Assembly (NCBI RefSeq): GCF_000724485.1 | Contig: NZ_CP007740.1 | Coordinates: 5,000-68,999 of the forward strand | Direction of reading: 5' to 3' | DNA from: Bacillus methanolicus MGA3 | GTDB lineage: Bacteria > Bacillota > Bacilli > Bacillales > Cytobacillaceae | DNA: 64,000 nucleotides | Part shown: positions 35,623 through 44,692 of the stretch, one piece after another | Layout: every line of letters starts with the position of its first letter | Numbering within the stretch: position 1 is the stretch's first letter | Made by a program: the position numbers and the translations under genes | The notes under the pieces: generated by a model | Database searches by the model: none | What the model saw: the letters and a program-made list of their open reading frames with translations, nothing else | What the model was told of the DNA's origin: nothing

Positions 35623-36771
35623 TTATGCTAAATCCCTTGCTTGTATTTTTGATTTAAAAAACCATTTCATCATTGGGGGAGTGATAATCGTAGTAACCAA
35701 TATCACAATAACAATGACAGCAAACATATCTTGAGTTAGAAGTTTAGATTCTAAACCAATTGTTGCAATAATTAATGCTACTTCTCCCCTGGACACCATT
35801 GCTGAACCTATTCCTAATGAGCTATTCCAATTGAATCCAGCCAATTTGGCCCCAATTGATGCACCAATTAATTTTGTTAGTATAGCTATAATACTTAATA
35901 AAACAATTAGACCTAAATTTTGAGTAAGACCTGAAAATTGGGCAGTGACACCAATAGAAGTAAAGAATACAGGAACAAAGATAGAATAACTAATCGTTTC
36001 AATCTTCTCAAATACCTCATTTTTGAAGTTTGTTACACTGATAACCAGACCTGCTATATATGCTCCGATTATGGCAGCGACACCTGTGTATTCTGCTAAA
36101 TATGCATAAACAAAACAAATAATTAGAGCAGACGAAATAACAGTTTCTGTTACTTTTAATGATGAAAACTTTTTCAAGAACCAAGGAACTACTTTCCAAC
36201 CAACAAGAATGGCTGTTGCGAAAAATAATACTTTCTTTAAAATAACCGTGGTTAAATTAACATTTCCCCCGGCAAAACTCATTAAAAATGCCAATGCGAT
36301 AATGACAACGACATCATCAATGACTGCAGCTCCCAGGATAGTGGTTCCTTCACGAGTTTTTATTTGATTCATTTCTTTCAGTGCTTGTACAGATATACTG
36401 ACACTGTTAGCGGATAGTAGTAATCCCAAAAACCAAGACTGTATTGTTGTAAGGTTAAGTATTATTCCTGCAAAATGTCCTAAAACAAGAGGAACTATAA
36501 TACCACCTAAACCTACAAAGGTAGAAGCTTTTCCGGTTCGTTTAAATTCGTCAACATCGGTTTCTAATCCAGCAATAAACATAAGCAAGATAACACCGAT
36601 TTGACTAAATTCTGCTAGAGTTTCCGTTTCTGTTATTAATTTCAAAACCGATGGTCCAAGAATAATCCCGATCAGGAGTTTGCCTAGAACCGAAGGTTGC
36701 CCTAACCTAAGGCTTAGACTGCCAGCAATTTTCGATGCAATTAAAATAATAGCTAACTGAAGTATTATCAC
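35623..36771 (-). CDS. Monovalent cation/proton antiporter, CPA2 (GerN/NapA-like)
   Basis: A protein of 382 residues with about 12 membrane helices. GAAVIDDVVVIIAL contains the aspartate pair typical of CPA2 antiporters; LLMFIAGLETD and SAMVSRGEVALIIA are further family motifs. It has no RCK/TrkA-N domain, as in GerN-type Na+/H+-K+ antiporters of Bacillus. GTG 36771 is the first start; GAAGGGTGGG lies upstream. A hairpin with T-tract in the leader (36830-36873) may attenuate it. Confidence 0.82.
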   Translation of the reverse strand: MIILQLAIILIASKIAGSLSLRLGQPSVLGKLLIGIILGPSVLKLITETETLAEFSQIGVILLMFIAGLETDVDEFKRTGKASTFVGLGGIIVPLVLGHFAGIILNLTTIQSWFLGLLLSANSVSISVQALKEMNQIKTREGTTILGAAVIDDVVVIIALAFLMSFAGGNVNLTTVILKKVLFFATAILVGWKVVPWFLKKFSSLKVTETVISSALIICFVYAYLAEYTGVAAIIGAYIAGLVISVTNFKNEVFEKIETISYSIFVPVFFTSIGVTAQFSGLTQNLGLIVLLSIIAILTKLIGASIGAKLAGFNWNSSLGIGSAMVSRGEVALIIATIGLESKLLTQDMFAVIVIVILVTTIITPPMMKWFFKSKIQARDLA

Positions 36772-36823
36772 CTAAAAATACCCACCCTTCATTAATTATG
36801 TTTTGCTTCAAATTTAATAAATA

Positions 36824-36873
36824 AAAAAGAGCCTGTCACCAATGGACATAGTTATCCCTCAGTGACAGACTCC
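36824..36873 (-). promoter_or_regulatory. Terminator-like hairpin in the antiporter leader
   Basis: On the minus strand GAGTCTGTCAC and GTGACAGGCTC pair around about 22 bases and are followed by TTTTTTATTTATT, about 50 bases before the antiporter start. TATACT lies upstream near 36908. This would allow transcription attenuation. It could also be only the terminator of the small frame at 36.9 kb. Confidence 0.5.
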
Positions 36874-36918
36874 TCCTAAAATTCTTTGTATTAATAATGG
36901 TATTTAGTATATCATACT

Positions 36919-37086
36919 TTAGGTGCCATGAATAGGCCGACTCCATGCCCCAAAAATAGGAGAAGGAAAGCCATGATAAATCACTCCATCCGTGCCGGTA
37001 ATAATAATAGGCATAAGATCACAATTTTCTAAAGATTTTTTATATTTTTGGTGATAAGAAATTACATGAGTTTGTCTTTTTAGTTT
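36919..37086 (-). pseudogene. Short coding remnant
   Basis: An open frame without ribosome site gives THVISYHQKYKKSLENCD and GTDGVIYHGFPSPIFGAWSR. It reads like the C-terminus of a real protein but I do not recognise it. Confidence 0.35.
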
Positions 37087-37324
37087 TTAGGTGATTTAAT
37101 GAAAAGGCGATTTTACTATACGGTTTGACCATTAAATGCAATAAAGGAGTAACTACTTGGAATATTAATCATTAGTTGAAGGAATATGGAGATGTCTAAT
37201 CTTTGCTTTATTAAACAATATAGAGCGTTGGTTTAAGGGGAGATTGTATATAACTCCCTTTTTTAATGCAGTCACCAGGCTTCTTCAGAAGCCTAATGGT
37301 AATAAGTTGATGAAGATTTACAAT

Positions 37325-37483
37325 GAAAACTGACCTACCTTTCTTATTGAAAATTGATCCACCTTTCTTTTAAACATAATTTCTCTCATGTTACATGGGG
37401 GGGAGTTTTGGAGGATGATTTCGATCGAGAAATGGACAACTATTCGTACTTTGAAGGAGGAAGGCTGTTCAATCTGTGCTTAA
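37325..37483 (+). mobile_element. IS21-family left end with istA start
   Basis: Two direct repeats, TGAAAACTGACCTACCTTTC and TGAAAATTGATCCACCTTTC, are the multiple terminal repeats typical for IS21. Behind them ATG 37415, preceded by TTTTGGAGG, starts MISIEKWTTIRTLKEEGCSI, the N-terminus of IstA, broken off after 22 residues. Confidence 0.7.
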
Positions 37484-37634
37484 GTTGAAAAATCCTCATT
37501 TGATCATATAAAGATTTCATCTCTTCGGGAGAGAAAGGTAATTTTTCAATCACTTTATCGAGATTAATTATGTCATCAACGTTTATAGCTAAATGATTAT
37601 TTACTAAGTTTTATAACAAAATAAACAATTACCG
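37438..37634 (-). pseudogene. C-terminal remnant of unknown gene
   Basis: The minus-strand frame gives NLVNNHLAINVDDIINLDKV and KLPFSPEEMKSLYDQMRIF and ends inside the IS21 stub. No start found; family not recognised. Confidence 0.35.
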
Positions 37635-38213
37635 TCATGATGCCTTTGATTTTTCTTCAAAATAAATAAAAATGTTTGTAATCAACTTAGAAATCAATGC
37701 TGTTATGACATAAGCTGAGAGGATATGAAAATAATAATTTGTTCCTTTGCCCAATTGCAACAGTCCTAATGCAGCAATTGCTGGTTTTATAACAAATGCA
37801 AAAACCAGACAAAGTCCAAAAATGTATAAGTAATAATTTCGCTTATGATTTAGAGTCCATTGGTAAACCAACATGTATGCAACCGGTATTAATGAAACAT
37901 CGATAACCATACCTGTTTGAAAAAATGGAAAAATTTTGTAAGGATAAAACCACAAACCATTGGAAACTCCAAAGGCATCGATATAATTAATCCATACATG
38001 TACATTAAAACCATAGAAGCCTAATAACAATGCTTTTCTTTTGTCTAGAAAAATATAAAGCACGATTAAAGGGATGACTAAGATACCGAGGTTTACCCAA
38101 AATTGCCAATGTTCAAAGCTAGAATATTGTTTCCAATAATCTAACCATGCATTTGTTTGTTCGAATTGTATTTGTTTTAAATGTTCAATTTTGACTTTTT
38201 GTTCAATATTCAT
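37635..38213 (-). CDS. CBO0543-family membrane protein
   Basis: A protein of 192 residues with five to six membrane helices. An amphipathic start (MNIEQKVKIEHLKQIQFEQ) and WLDYWKQYSSFEHWQFWVN are typical of the CBO0543 family of spore-former membrane proteins, whose function is unknown. AGGAGTTTG precedes the ATG. A related gene lies upstream at 38614-39132. Confidence 0.65.
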   Translation of the reverse strand: MNIEQKVKIEHLKQIQFEQTNAWLDYWKQYSSFEHWQFWVNLGILVIPLIVLYIFLDKRKALLLGFYGFNVHVWINYIDAFGVSNGLWFYPYKIFPFFQTGMVIDVSLIPVAYMLVYQWTLNHKRNYYLYIFGLCLVFAFVIKPAIAALGLLQLGKGTNYYFHILSAYVITALISKLITNIFIYFEEKSKAS

Positions 38214-38613
38214 GACAAACTCCTTTATTAATAATGGTAATCATAGTTTTCCATTTAATGTATTATTTATTATTATTTTAAGAAAATTTTTTAAGGGATA
38301 ATGCAGAGTTTTTAAGCAAACTTAAATCTAAAAAACTATTTTATTTACTAAAGATGGGTAGTATTAGAAATGTAAATATTTTACGAAAAGATCGAAAAGG
38401 TAAAGAAATAATTACTTTAGCAACATTTGACGGTAAAAGATAAAAAGTTGAAAGTAGGGTAAAATCGCTATAAAAGACTACGTATGTATACTATTTTTTG
38501 TCACTATCATTTTGGTCCTTGGGGAATTGATTTTCATGAATAGGTTGGGTATAACAACTCATGATTGTTTTTTGTTAGTTAAAAAACCCAATAAACTATC
38601 TGTTTTTTTATAT
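38214..38613. other. Spacer without clear gene
   Basis: A 29-codon frame near 38355 (MGSIRNVNILRKDRKGKEII) has no ribosome site. Nothing else seen. Confidence 0.4.
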
Positions 38614-39132
38614 TTATTTCGTCTTTATATGCTCTAACCAGCGAATGAATTTTAAGTTTCCTAATAACGCAGCGTATAAAAAAGGATAAGAAACAGCAGA
38701 CAACCATAAATTCCAATGATGATGATAAAGGTATCCCATTTTTAATGTTAGCCATTCGTAAAAGGTAGAAAATACAGACCAAACAATAATATAAAAAAAC
38801 TTAATAATGAATGAACGATTAAAAGGATACCAATTGATAATCAGCATAGTTGCAGCAGGGTATATCCCCAAAACAATCAATAAAGTCTTTGCATCTAGAA
38901 AATAGGGATCAAAAAATCCATACATATCATATTTATAGGCAAAACAATCGGCTATCTCAGAACAAAATAACCCCCAAAAAATACTTGCATAATATTCAAT
39001 TGGACGTAAATTTTTTTTCATCAAAAAAGCTGTCAAATTAAATACAACAATTGAAACATACAGAAACCACATAAAAGCCATCCAATCTTTGGAGATGATA
39101 AAAGAAATTTGTTTTATACAGTTTCTCCTCAT
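38614..39132 (-). CDS. Second CBO0543-like membrane protein
   Basis: A protein of 172 residues with four to five membrane helices, with YEWLTLKMGYLYHHHWNLWLS and a P-x-YYASIFWGLF segment, like distant members of the CBO0543 family. It reads in the same direction as the gene at 37635 but 400 bases apart, so a common operon is uncertain. Confidence 0.55.
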   Translation of the reverse strand: MRRNCIKQISFIISKDWMAFMWFLYVSIVVFNLTAFLMKKNLRPIEYYASIFWGLFCSEIADCFAYKYDMYGFFDPYFLDAKTLLIVLGIYPAATMLIINWYPFNRSFIIKFFYIIVWSVFSTFYEWLTLKMGYLYHHHWNLWLSAVSYPFLYAALLGNLKFIRWLEHIKTK

Positions 39133-39149
39133 CCCTCATCCATTATTCT

Positions 39150-39345
39150 CCCTCATAAAGAAAGGAGAATAATCAGCATCTTGCTTTAGCACAGCCAATA
39201 GCTTACTTTTCTGCCCGAGACGCCCAACGGCAATAGAACGCAGCAGTGTCGATTTTCCCCAGCCGTCCCCCCAATAAAAACAGTGATCTTACCTCTTGGG
39301 ATTTCAAGGTCAAGTTCATTAATAACAATGGTTTCTCCATATAAA
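39150..39345 (-). pseudogene. ABC transporter ATP-binding protein, N-terminal remnant
   Basis: Minus-strand fragments in shifting frames: GETIVINELDLEIPRGKITV, then a disrupted Walker A (FIGG...GKST) and LLRSI. Similar to FepC/FecE-type siderophore ABC ATPases. Frameshifts and truncation make it inactive. Confidence 0.5.
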
Positions 39346-39418
39346 TTTTTTCATTTTATTCATAAATATTCCAGAATCGGTAACAATATGTTTAATGCCG
39401 AAAAGATGGTGATGAAAA

Positions 39419-40005
39419 ATGAAAAAATGGTTTAAAAACAATCGCAACAAAGAAGACTTTGAAAAAAAGGATGAGCAAAAGGTCTTCCCAAAATCTTATG
39501 ACTATAAAAAGACTTTTTACTACAATCAAAAAAACAACATTCGCTTTTCTTTAACGTTCATATCTACATTAATTGATCAAAACGTTCTTCACCAGACTGT
39601 TCTCCCGCATCTGCAGTAGAATGAATTCACGACTCTGGATGATATAAAAAAATTATTCCAATTTCAGATATGGAAATATCCGACGATCCGTCAATCATCG
39701 AACAAAAGCTTTTTAACGGTTATGTTAACGATTGAAACGGATGAAAAGCGTTTTGCCTTTATCACTGCTCAAAAACTAATCGTCCGCAGCATTACAGCTC
39801 CCGAAGTTGAGTTTAGTGTCATCGGCCCAAAGGAAGCATTTGTTGAATCCATTGACCAAAACCTTAATTTAATTTGCAAAAGAGTACCTGTAAAAGAACT
39901 TGTGATTGAGTCTCTTTCCGTCGGCAACATTTCAAAAACGAAAGTCGCCATCCTTTATATTGACGGAATTGCAGATCGGGAAAACGTAGATTTTGCCGTT
40001 TGTTG
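39419..40005 (+). pseudogene. Spore germination protein GerA family, broken
   Basis: ATG 39419 starts MKKWFKNNRNKEDFEKKDEQ, the hydrophilic N-terminus of a GerA-type subunit, which stops at 39619. From 39661 another frame continues with FAFITAQKLIVRSITAPEVE, FSVIGPKEAFVESIDQNLNL and TKVAILYIDGIADRENV, conserved in the GerA N-terminal domain. The membrane part is deleted and the fragment is joined to gerB. Confidence 0.75.
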
Positions 40006-40290
40006 AAAGATTAGAATATATAGGGATTGCTCTTGATTATTCTGCCGAATATTTGTTTGGCGATTTGGATTTCAAGCAGGTTAATAAAACGAATAGTCCA
40101 TCTCAAACAAAAGATCAGCGTGCTTCTTATCGGAATCCTTTGTTTAATCATCTCTGTTACTTTTCAGACGAGAGAAGAAATTAAGCTACTTGATGACTAT
40201 ATCTCAAAGGCGGGTTTTTGGTTTACATATGTATATATTCCCCTTCTGTTTACATCCGTCTTAATTACAAAGAAGGTGAAAGGCAAATGA
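40003..40290 (+). pseudogene. Spore germination permease GerB family, C-terminal part
   Basis: PFVERLEYIGIAL begins in one frame and is continued by LPNICLAIWISSRLIKRIV, IGILCLIISVTFQ and YIPLLFTSVLITKKVKGK in another; these are the last helices of a GerB-type amino-acid permease-like subunit. The deletion joins it to gerA debris. TGA overlaps the gerC ATG. Confidence 0.7.
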
Positions 40291-41354
40291 GAATAAAGCA
40301 CAATTTATGTTTTATGCTTTGTATTCTTTTTTTATCAGGCTGTCTTAATAAACAAGTCGTTGATGATGTCAGTTTTAAACTAGCAAGCGGTTATGATTAT
40401 GTAAATGAGAAGGAAATGCGCGGGACATTCCTAGTGCCTGAATTTTTGCCCGATAAAACGATTAAAAATGTTACCTATTCTGCAGTTTCCCTTGGACCAT
40501 TTGAAATAAGTAAAGAGATACAGAAGCAAGTGTCAGACCCGATTGTCCGAGGAAGCCTTGAAGTAATCCTTGTTGGAAATGAGCTCGCCAAAAAAGGGAT
40601 CAGAAATATTCTCGATTCATATGAAAGAGATGCAAGTATTGGGGGAACACTTATTTTAGGGGTAACGGAAGGGGATGCGAAAGATGTTCTTGAAGGAGAA
40701 TACGGGAACAGAGGAAATGCAGTTTATCTGTCCCGCCTTTTTGAACACAACATGGATCACCAAGATTTGCCTGAATCCAATTTAAAGATTTTCTTATCGG
40801 ATTATTATCAAAAAGGCAAAGACGGTTACTTGCCTCTTATAAAAAAAAGTAATAAAAAAAAGGTCGAAATTAACGGACTCTGCTTATTCAAAGAAGACAA
40901 AGTAGTCGATGAGCTTTCCGTTGATAAATTATTTTTCTTTAAATTAATGACCGATCAATATAATGAAGGTACCACTCATGTTGCAGTTAACGGCAATAAA
41001 GCTTCGATAGAAATCATTTCATCAAAGTATAAGATGAAATTAATCGGAAGAAATCCATATAAAATCGAACTAAATATAAAATTAAAAGGTGAAATAACGG
41101 ATTATACCGGAAATCAATTAACCAGGAAAATAAAGGATAACATTGAAAAAACGATGGAAAAAAACATAAACGAACAATGTTCAAAGTTAATTTCCAGGTT
41201 CCAAGAAAAAAATATTGATCCAATCGGATTTGGCGCTTTTGTCAAAAGCAGGACAAGAAACTTTGATTTTTCAAAATGGGAAGATGAATATCAAAACCTG
41301 ACAGTCGATGTAAATACAAAAGTCATTCTTACTGAAGAAGGAGTCATTGAATAA
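40287..41354 (+). CDS. Spore germination lipoprotein GerC family
   Basis: A protein of 355 residues with signal peptide and lipobox LSGC (Cys about 19). GYDYVNEKEMRGTFLVPEFL and VVDELSVDKLFFFKLMTDQYNEG are characteristic of Ger(x)C subunits, the third component of spore nutrient receptors in the inner spore membrane. ATG 40287 follows GAAAGGCAA and overlaps gerB. Because the gerA and gerB partners are broken, it is probably an orphan. Terminator at 41401. Confidence 0.85.
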   Translation: MRIKHNLCFMLCILFLSGCLNKQVVDDVSFKLASGYDYVNEKEMRGTFLVPEFLPDKTIKNVTYSAVSLGPFEISKEIQKQVSDPIVRGSLEVILVGNELAKKGIRNILDSYERDASIGGTLILGVTEGDAKDVLEGEYGNRGNAVYLSRLFEHNMDHQDLPESNLKIFLSDYYQKGKDGYLPLIKKSNKKKVEINGLCLFKEDKVVDELSVDKLFFFKLMTDQYNEGTTHVAVNGNKASIEIISSKYKMKLIGRNPYKIELNIKLKGEITDYTGNQLTRKIKDNIEKTMEKNINEQCSKLISRFQEKNIDPIGFGAFVKSRTRNFDFSKWEDEYQNLTVDVNTKVILTEEGVIE

Positions 41355-41400
41355 AGTAAACTTCTCTGAGTTTGATGTTTTACTTCCCGTTTATTAAAAG

Positions 41401-41430
41401 AAGCGAAGGGCTTTCCCTTCGCTTTTCTTA
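41401..41430 (+). terminator. Intrinsic terminator of ger operon
   Basis: AAGCGAAGGG pairs perfectly with CCCTTCGCTT, then TTCTT. Confidence 0.8.
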
Positions 41431-41449
41431 TACTGTCGTTGAAAACATG

Positions 41450-41690
41450 TACTTTTTGTGATAACGGATTGAAAAATATTAACCCGATCGCAAGTATGTT
41501 ACCCATTAATGAGCTTCTCCGTAGCTGATAAACGGCAGCGGTATTCCGGTAATCGGCAAAAGTCCGATTGTCATCCCAATGTTTTGGAAGACGTGAAACG
41601 TAATCATGCTTATAACTCCTACACACATATATGTGTAAAAGTTGTTTTTCGTTTCCATTCCGATTTTCGTTAAGGATAATGATAATTTTT
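41450..41690 (-). pseudogene. RodA/FtsW-family C-terminal remnant
   Basis: A minus-strand frame gives TFHVFQNIGMTIGLLPITGI and PLPFISYGEAH, the hallmark C-terminal region of SEDS proteins (normally ISYGGSS). It is frameshifted right after and lacks the rest. Confidence 0.65.
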
Positions 41691-42001
41691 TTGGTCATTC
41701 CACCAATGCATTAGAGGGTTATTTCAGACTATATCAGAAAATTTCTTCCTTGTTTCTCCATTATAAAAAAGGCAGGGGCAATCCCTGCCTTAAAAACACG
41801 TAAGTTGAATTAAAGGTCTACAACACCTCTTTGTTGAAATATAAAATGCAATACAACGAACGGAGAGGAATATCGACTGATTCACGTTACAACGACATAC
41901 AAACGATGCTTGAATCGATGAAGAAGATCAAAGATAAACAAATGTATGAGGTATCGGCCTCTTTTTCTTTTTAGGGATTTTACGTTTACCTCAACACTCG
42001 T
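41691..42001. other. Spacer with inverted terminator and fragment
   Basis: AAGGCAGGG (41769) / CCCTGCCTT (41783) is the parA-operon terminator in opposite orientation. From 41846 a fragment reads MQYNERRGISTDSRYNDIQT then MLESMKKIKDKQMYE without start or stop context; family unknown. Confidence 0.4.
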
Positions 42002-42088
42002 CTATTCTTTTTTCTCCATTGTGCATATTTTGTACAAGAGATTATTTAATCTTCGCATTTCCAGATCCGTATACCGCCCATATTGCAT
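42002..42088 (-). CDS. 28-residue conserved small ORF, copy 1
   Basis: MQYGRYTDLEMRRLNNLLYK..., with AGAGGTGAC before the ATG. A second copy at 42811-42897 differs by two residues. Retention of frame and ribosome site in both copies suggests a real peptide. Function unknown. Confidence 0.5.
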   Translation of the reverse strand: MQYGRYTDLEMRRLNNLLYKICTMEKKE

Positions 42089-42104
42089 ATAGTCACCTCT
42101 TCAG

Positions 42105-42131
42105 AAGCGTATGTTATTACATACGCTTTTC
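42105..42131. terminator. Hairpin terminator, copy 1
   Basis: AAGCGTATGT pairs with ACATACGCTT, then TT. An identical hairpin is at 42914-42940. Confidence 0.65.
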
Positions 42132-42257
42132 GGCTTTTTAAAGTAGAACTTTTTTGGGAAAACCAATTAATTCTCTTACTCATTAAGATATTTGTCCATA
42201 CTGCTGTTTATTGTTTACATAACATAAATATAAGATTGCAATAGGTGGTGAACTAAT

Positions 42258-42404
42258 ATGTGTGGTTGCGGATGTGGTAGAGGTTACGATGGTTACGGCT
42301 ACGGTGGTTACGGTGGTGGCTTTAACTTTGCGTTAATCGTCGTGTTGTTCATTCTATTGATCATTATAGGATGTTCTTGCTTTAGCGGATTTGGCGGCTA
42401 CTAA
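42258..42404 (+). CDS. YjcZ-family sporulation miniprotein 1
   Basis: A protein of 48 residues: Cys/Gly/Tyr-rich start ([18 protein letters not shown]), one membrane helix ([17 protein letters not shown]) and a GGY end. The helix with IIIGCSCF is the signature of YjcZ-type sporulation proteins of Bacillaceae. GGTGGTGAA precedes the ATG. Two more family members follow. Confidence 0.85.
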   Translation: MCGCGCGRGYDGYGYGGYGGGFNFALIVVLFILLIIIGCSCFSGFGGY

Positions 42405-42480
42405 ATTGTACAGGACAAGTTGGGTAAGTAAATCTGTCCTTTTGTCATATAGATTTTTGAAATGAAAGGAGGTACATTAA

Positions 42481-42549
42481 ATGCCGTTTTTTGGTTTTGG
42501 TCGAAGAGACTTGTTTTTTCGTGACGACTTTAGAAGAAGACGCTTCTAA
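42481..42549 (+). CDS. 22-residue arginine-rich miniprotein
   Basis: MPFFGFGRRDLFFRDDFRRR followed by RF. AAAGGAGG stands seven to eight bases upstream, so it is probably translated. Its place between YjcZ-type genes suggests a spore component. No family recognised. Confidence 0.5.
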   Translation: MPFFGFGRRDLFFRDDFRRRRF

Positions 42550-42810
42550 TTAAGCAAATGATTTAAACAGTGTTTCCATGGGCCTATGGGCCTTTTTTAT
42601 AGAGAAAGATCATCTGCTGTGAAATAAAAAAAATCCACATAATTCTTTGCAAATGGTTTATTGCAAGAAACTAAGAGGATTGCCGCAGCAGCCCCCATCT
42701 TAAAAAACAAATGAATAAAACAAAAAAAGAGCCGACCAAAAGGTCACATAAAGTGATTTTTTGGTCTCTTCCCTTTTTTTTAGGGATTTTACGTTTACCT
42801 CAGCATTCGT

Positions 42811-42897
42811 CTATTCTTTTTTCTCTATTGTGCATATTTTGTACAAGAGATTATTTAATCTTCGCGTTTCCAGATCCGTATACCTCCCATATTGCAT
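42811..42897 (-). CDS. 28-residue conserved small ORF, copy 2
   Basis: MQYGRYTDLETRRLNNLLYK..., ribosome site AGAGGTGAC. It belongs to a duplication that also contains the hairpin at 42914 and the following YjcZ-type gene. Confidence 0.5.
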   Translation of the reverse strand: MQYGRYTDLETRRLNNLLYKICTIEKKE

Positions 42898-42913
42898 ATA
42901 GTCACCTCTTCAG

Positions 42914-42940
42914 AAGCGTATGTTATTACATACGCTTTTC
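42914..42940. terminator. Hairpin terminator, copy 2
   Basis: AAGCGTATGT/ACATACGCTT, duplicated from 42105. Confidence 0.65.
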
Positions 42941-43064
42941 GGCTTTTTAAAGTAGAACTCTTGGGTGAACCCAGGAATTATCTTACTCATATAGATATCA
43001 GTCCATACTGTTGTTTATTATTTACATAACATAAAAATAAGGTTGCAAAAGGAGGTGAACGAAT

Positions 43065-43217
43065 ATGGGTTTTTGTGGTTTCGGATGTGGTAGAGGTTAC
43101 GGTGGTTATGGCTACGGCGGTTATGGCTACGGCGGTTTCGGTGGTGGCTTTGCGTTAATCATCGTGTTGTTCATTCTATTGATCATTATAGGCTGTTCTT
43201 GCTTTGGCGGCTATTAA
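43065..43217 (+). CDS. YjcZ-family sporulation miniprotein 2
   Basis: A protein of 50 residues: [20 protein letters not shown], then a helix [18 protein letters not shown] and GGY. AAAGGAGGTGAA before the ATG. It arose from duplication with miniprotein 1: the upstream 200 bases are also duplicated. Confidence 0.85.
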   Translation: MGFCGFGCGRGYGGYGYGGYGYGGFGGGFALIIVLFILLIIIGCSCFGGY

Positions 43218-43294
43218 TGAAAAAGGAGCCCGAATGTTGCTGTTTTGGGCTTCTAACATAAAATGATCATGATTTGTGAAATGGAGGTGTAATT

Positions 43295-43399
43295 ATGGGT
43301 GAAAGATATGGAGGTAATGCATTTGCGTTTATAGTGGTTATTTTCGTACTACTCATCATTGTAGGCTGTTCTTGCTTTGGCGGATTTGGCTACTACTAA
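43295..43399 (+). CDS. YjcZ-family sporulation miniprotein 3
   Basis: A protein of 34 residues: short start MGERYGGNAF, helix AFIVVIFVLLIIVGCSCF and GGFGYY end. ATGGAGGTG precedes the ATG. A more distant member than the first two. Confidence 0.82.
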   Translation: MGERYGGNAFAFIVVIFVLLIIVGCSCFGGFGYY

Positions 43400-43620
43400 A
43401 TATATAATTCTCACTAATTCATATTAAAAAGAAAAAGGCAAGATGAGTTATTAAGTGGTTTAAATCAATTAATAGTACGTTTTAAGAGTGGAAAGAGGTT
43501 TCTCCTTACAAGAGATTGGAGTTTAAATCTAGGACAGTTTCGAAGTGTCCTAGACTTATTTTTTACATTTTTATCTATTGGAAATTTACACCCATTTATT
43601 ATTGTAATAAACTTACAAAA

Positions 43621-43650
43621 AATAACGCCCTACATTAGGCGTTATTTTTT
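43621..43650. terminator. Bidirectional terminator
   Basis: AATAACGCC pairs with GGCGTTATT and TTTT follows; it overlaps the stop of the small minus-strand gene. Confidence 0.7.
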
Positions 43651-43734
43651 CTTCTTCTTCTTAAGTGGCAGTCCATATTTGTTTGCATTATCAATCATTT
43701 TCTTAGCCAATGCGGCAGCCTCTTGTTTCTTCAT
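43642..43734 (-). CDS. Small basic protein
   Basis: MKKQEAAALAKKMIDNANKY then GLPLKKKKKK, 30 residues. GGAGAAGGAG before ATG 43734 supports translation. Lysine-rich tail suggests nucleic-acid contact. Family unknown. Confidence 0.4.
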   Translation of the reverse strand: MKKQEAAALAKKMIDNANKYGLPLKKKKKK

Positions 43735-43887
43735 CTGTTTTTCTCCTTCTCCGGTTCTTTTTTTATCCATTTTCACCAGGATTGAAAAAAAATATACATG
43801 CTCCCCCATCCTCCCCCATATACATGTAGTAAACCAGGGACAAAAAGACAGTGTCCTAAAGCTAATTTCGGATTTTGGAGGGAAACG

Positions 43888-44523
43888 ATGAAAAAAGAGA
43901 AGGAGAGACGTACCCGATCAGATAAAAAACGAGATGTGAAACCGACCATCACCATTCAACTCAAAGAATGCATTTATAGATTGTCTTATATTACAAATAC
44001 GCCGGTTAAAGATGTGGCCGAGACCATTTGTGAAGCCGGGCTTGTCTCAAGGAAAGTGATGGATTATTTATCGCAGCATTTCCGAAGACCTGTCCGATTG
44101 AAGAATACTTTATACATGGGAGACCTGGACCGCTCTTCTTTACAAAAGCGATCTTCAGCTGGCCAGTGTGAGCGTATTACAATACGCTTACCTCAAGGAA
44201 CTTATGAGAATTTAACCGCCCTTGCTTATGCGCTTGATGTTACACCTTCTCGTGCAACCGCATTACTTTTGGATGCAAGTATCCGGAATTCGGATTTCAT
44301 TAATGAGTATGTTCGTGACTATCTGAAACAGCATCTTGATGATGGCCGTATGAGAGAACTAAAAAAAGTAATGAAATTCATTAATACAAATAATCCTTAT
44401 GAGGAAGAGATTTCATGGAGTGCGTTGCTTTCTTTTCTTTTTGACGAGTTAAAGATTGGGGCGAGCAATATATCAGAATCTATTCAGGATTGGTTAGATA
44501 AGTGGAATAGGAAGGAAAGATAA
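43888..44523 (+). CDS. RHH-like regulatory protein, unknown
   Basis: A protein of 211 residues. ATG 43888 follows TTTTGGAGGG. Residues about 15-75 (ITIQLKECIYRLSYITNTPVKDVAETICE) and 97-135 (ERITIRLPQGTYENLTALAYALDVTPSRATALLLDASIRN) both look like ribbon-helix-helix units, so it may bind DNA as a pseudo-dimer. The C-terminal 75 residues are helical. No partner gene is adjacent. Role unknown; plasmid maintenance or sporulation are possible. Confidence 0.5.
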   Translation: MKKEKERRTRSDKKRDVKPTITIQLKECIYRLSYITNTPVKDVAETICEAGLVSRKVMDYLSQHFRRPVRLKNTLYMGDLDRSSLQKRSSAGQCERITIRLPQGTYENLTALAYALDVTPSRATALLLDASIRNSDFINEYVRDYLKQHLDDGRMRELKKVMKFINTNNPYEEEISWSALLSFLFDELKIGASNISESIQDWLDKWNRKER

Positions 44524-44692
44524 CAATACCTTTATTGATATCCGTTAGCTAAAACAACCCCAAAAAGGCGATTGTATCAAAGCTGCTTAATGCTACAGTA
44601 CTCTTCGTTCCATCAGCTGCTATGCACCGGACGGAATGATCAATTTTGTAAGCGCTTGAATAAAATTAGAAGAATTTTTCATTTTTCTATCT

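Noticed and set aside
41291..41698. 135-residue minus-strand protein
   Set aside because: The recognisable RodA/FtsW peptide lies in a different frame of the same strand; this frame is accidental.
42711..42950. 79-residue plus-strand ORF
   Set aside because: It runs antisense through the duplicated small ORF and terminator, with no ribosome site and no resemblance to proteins.
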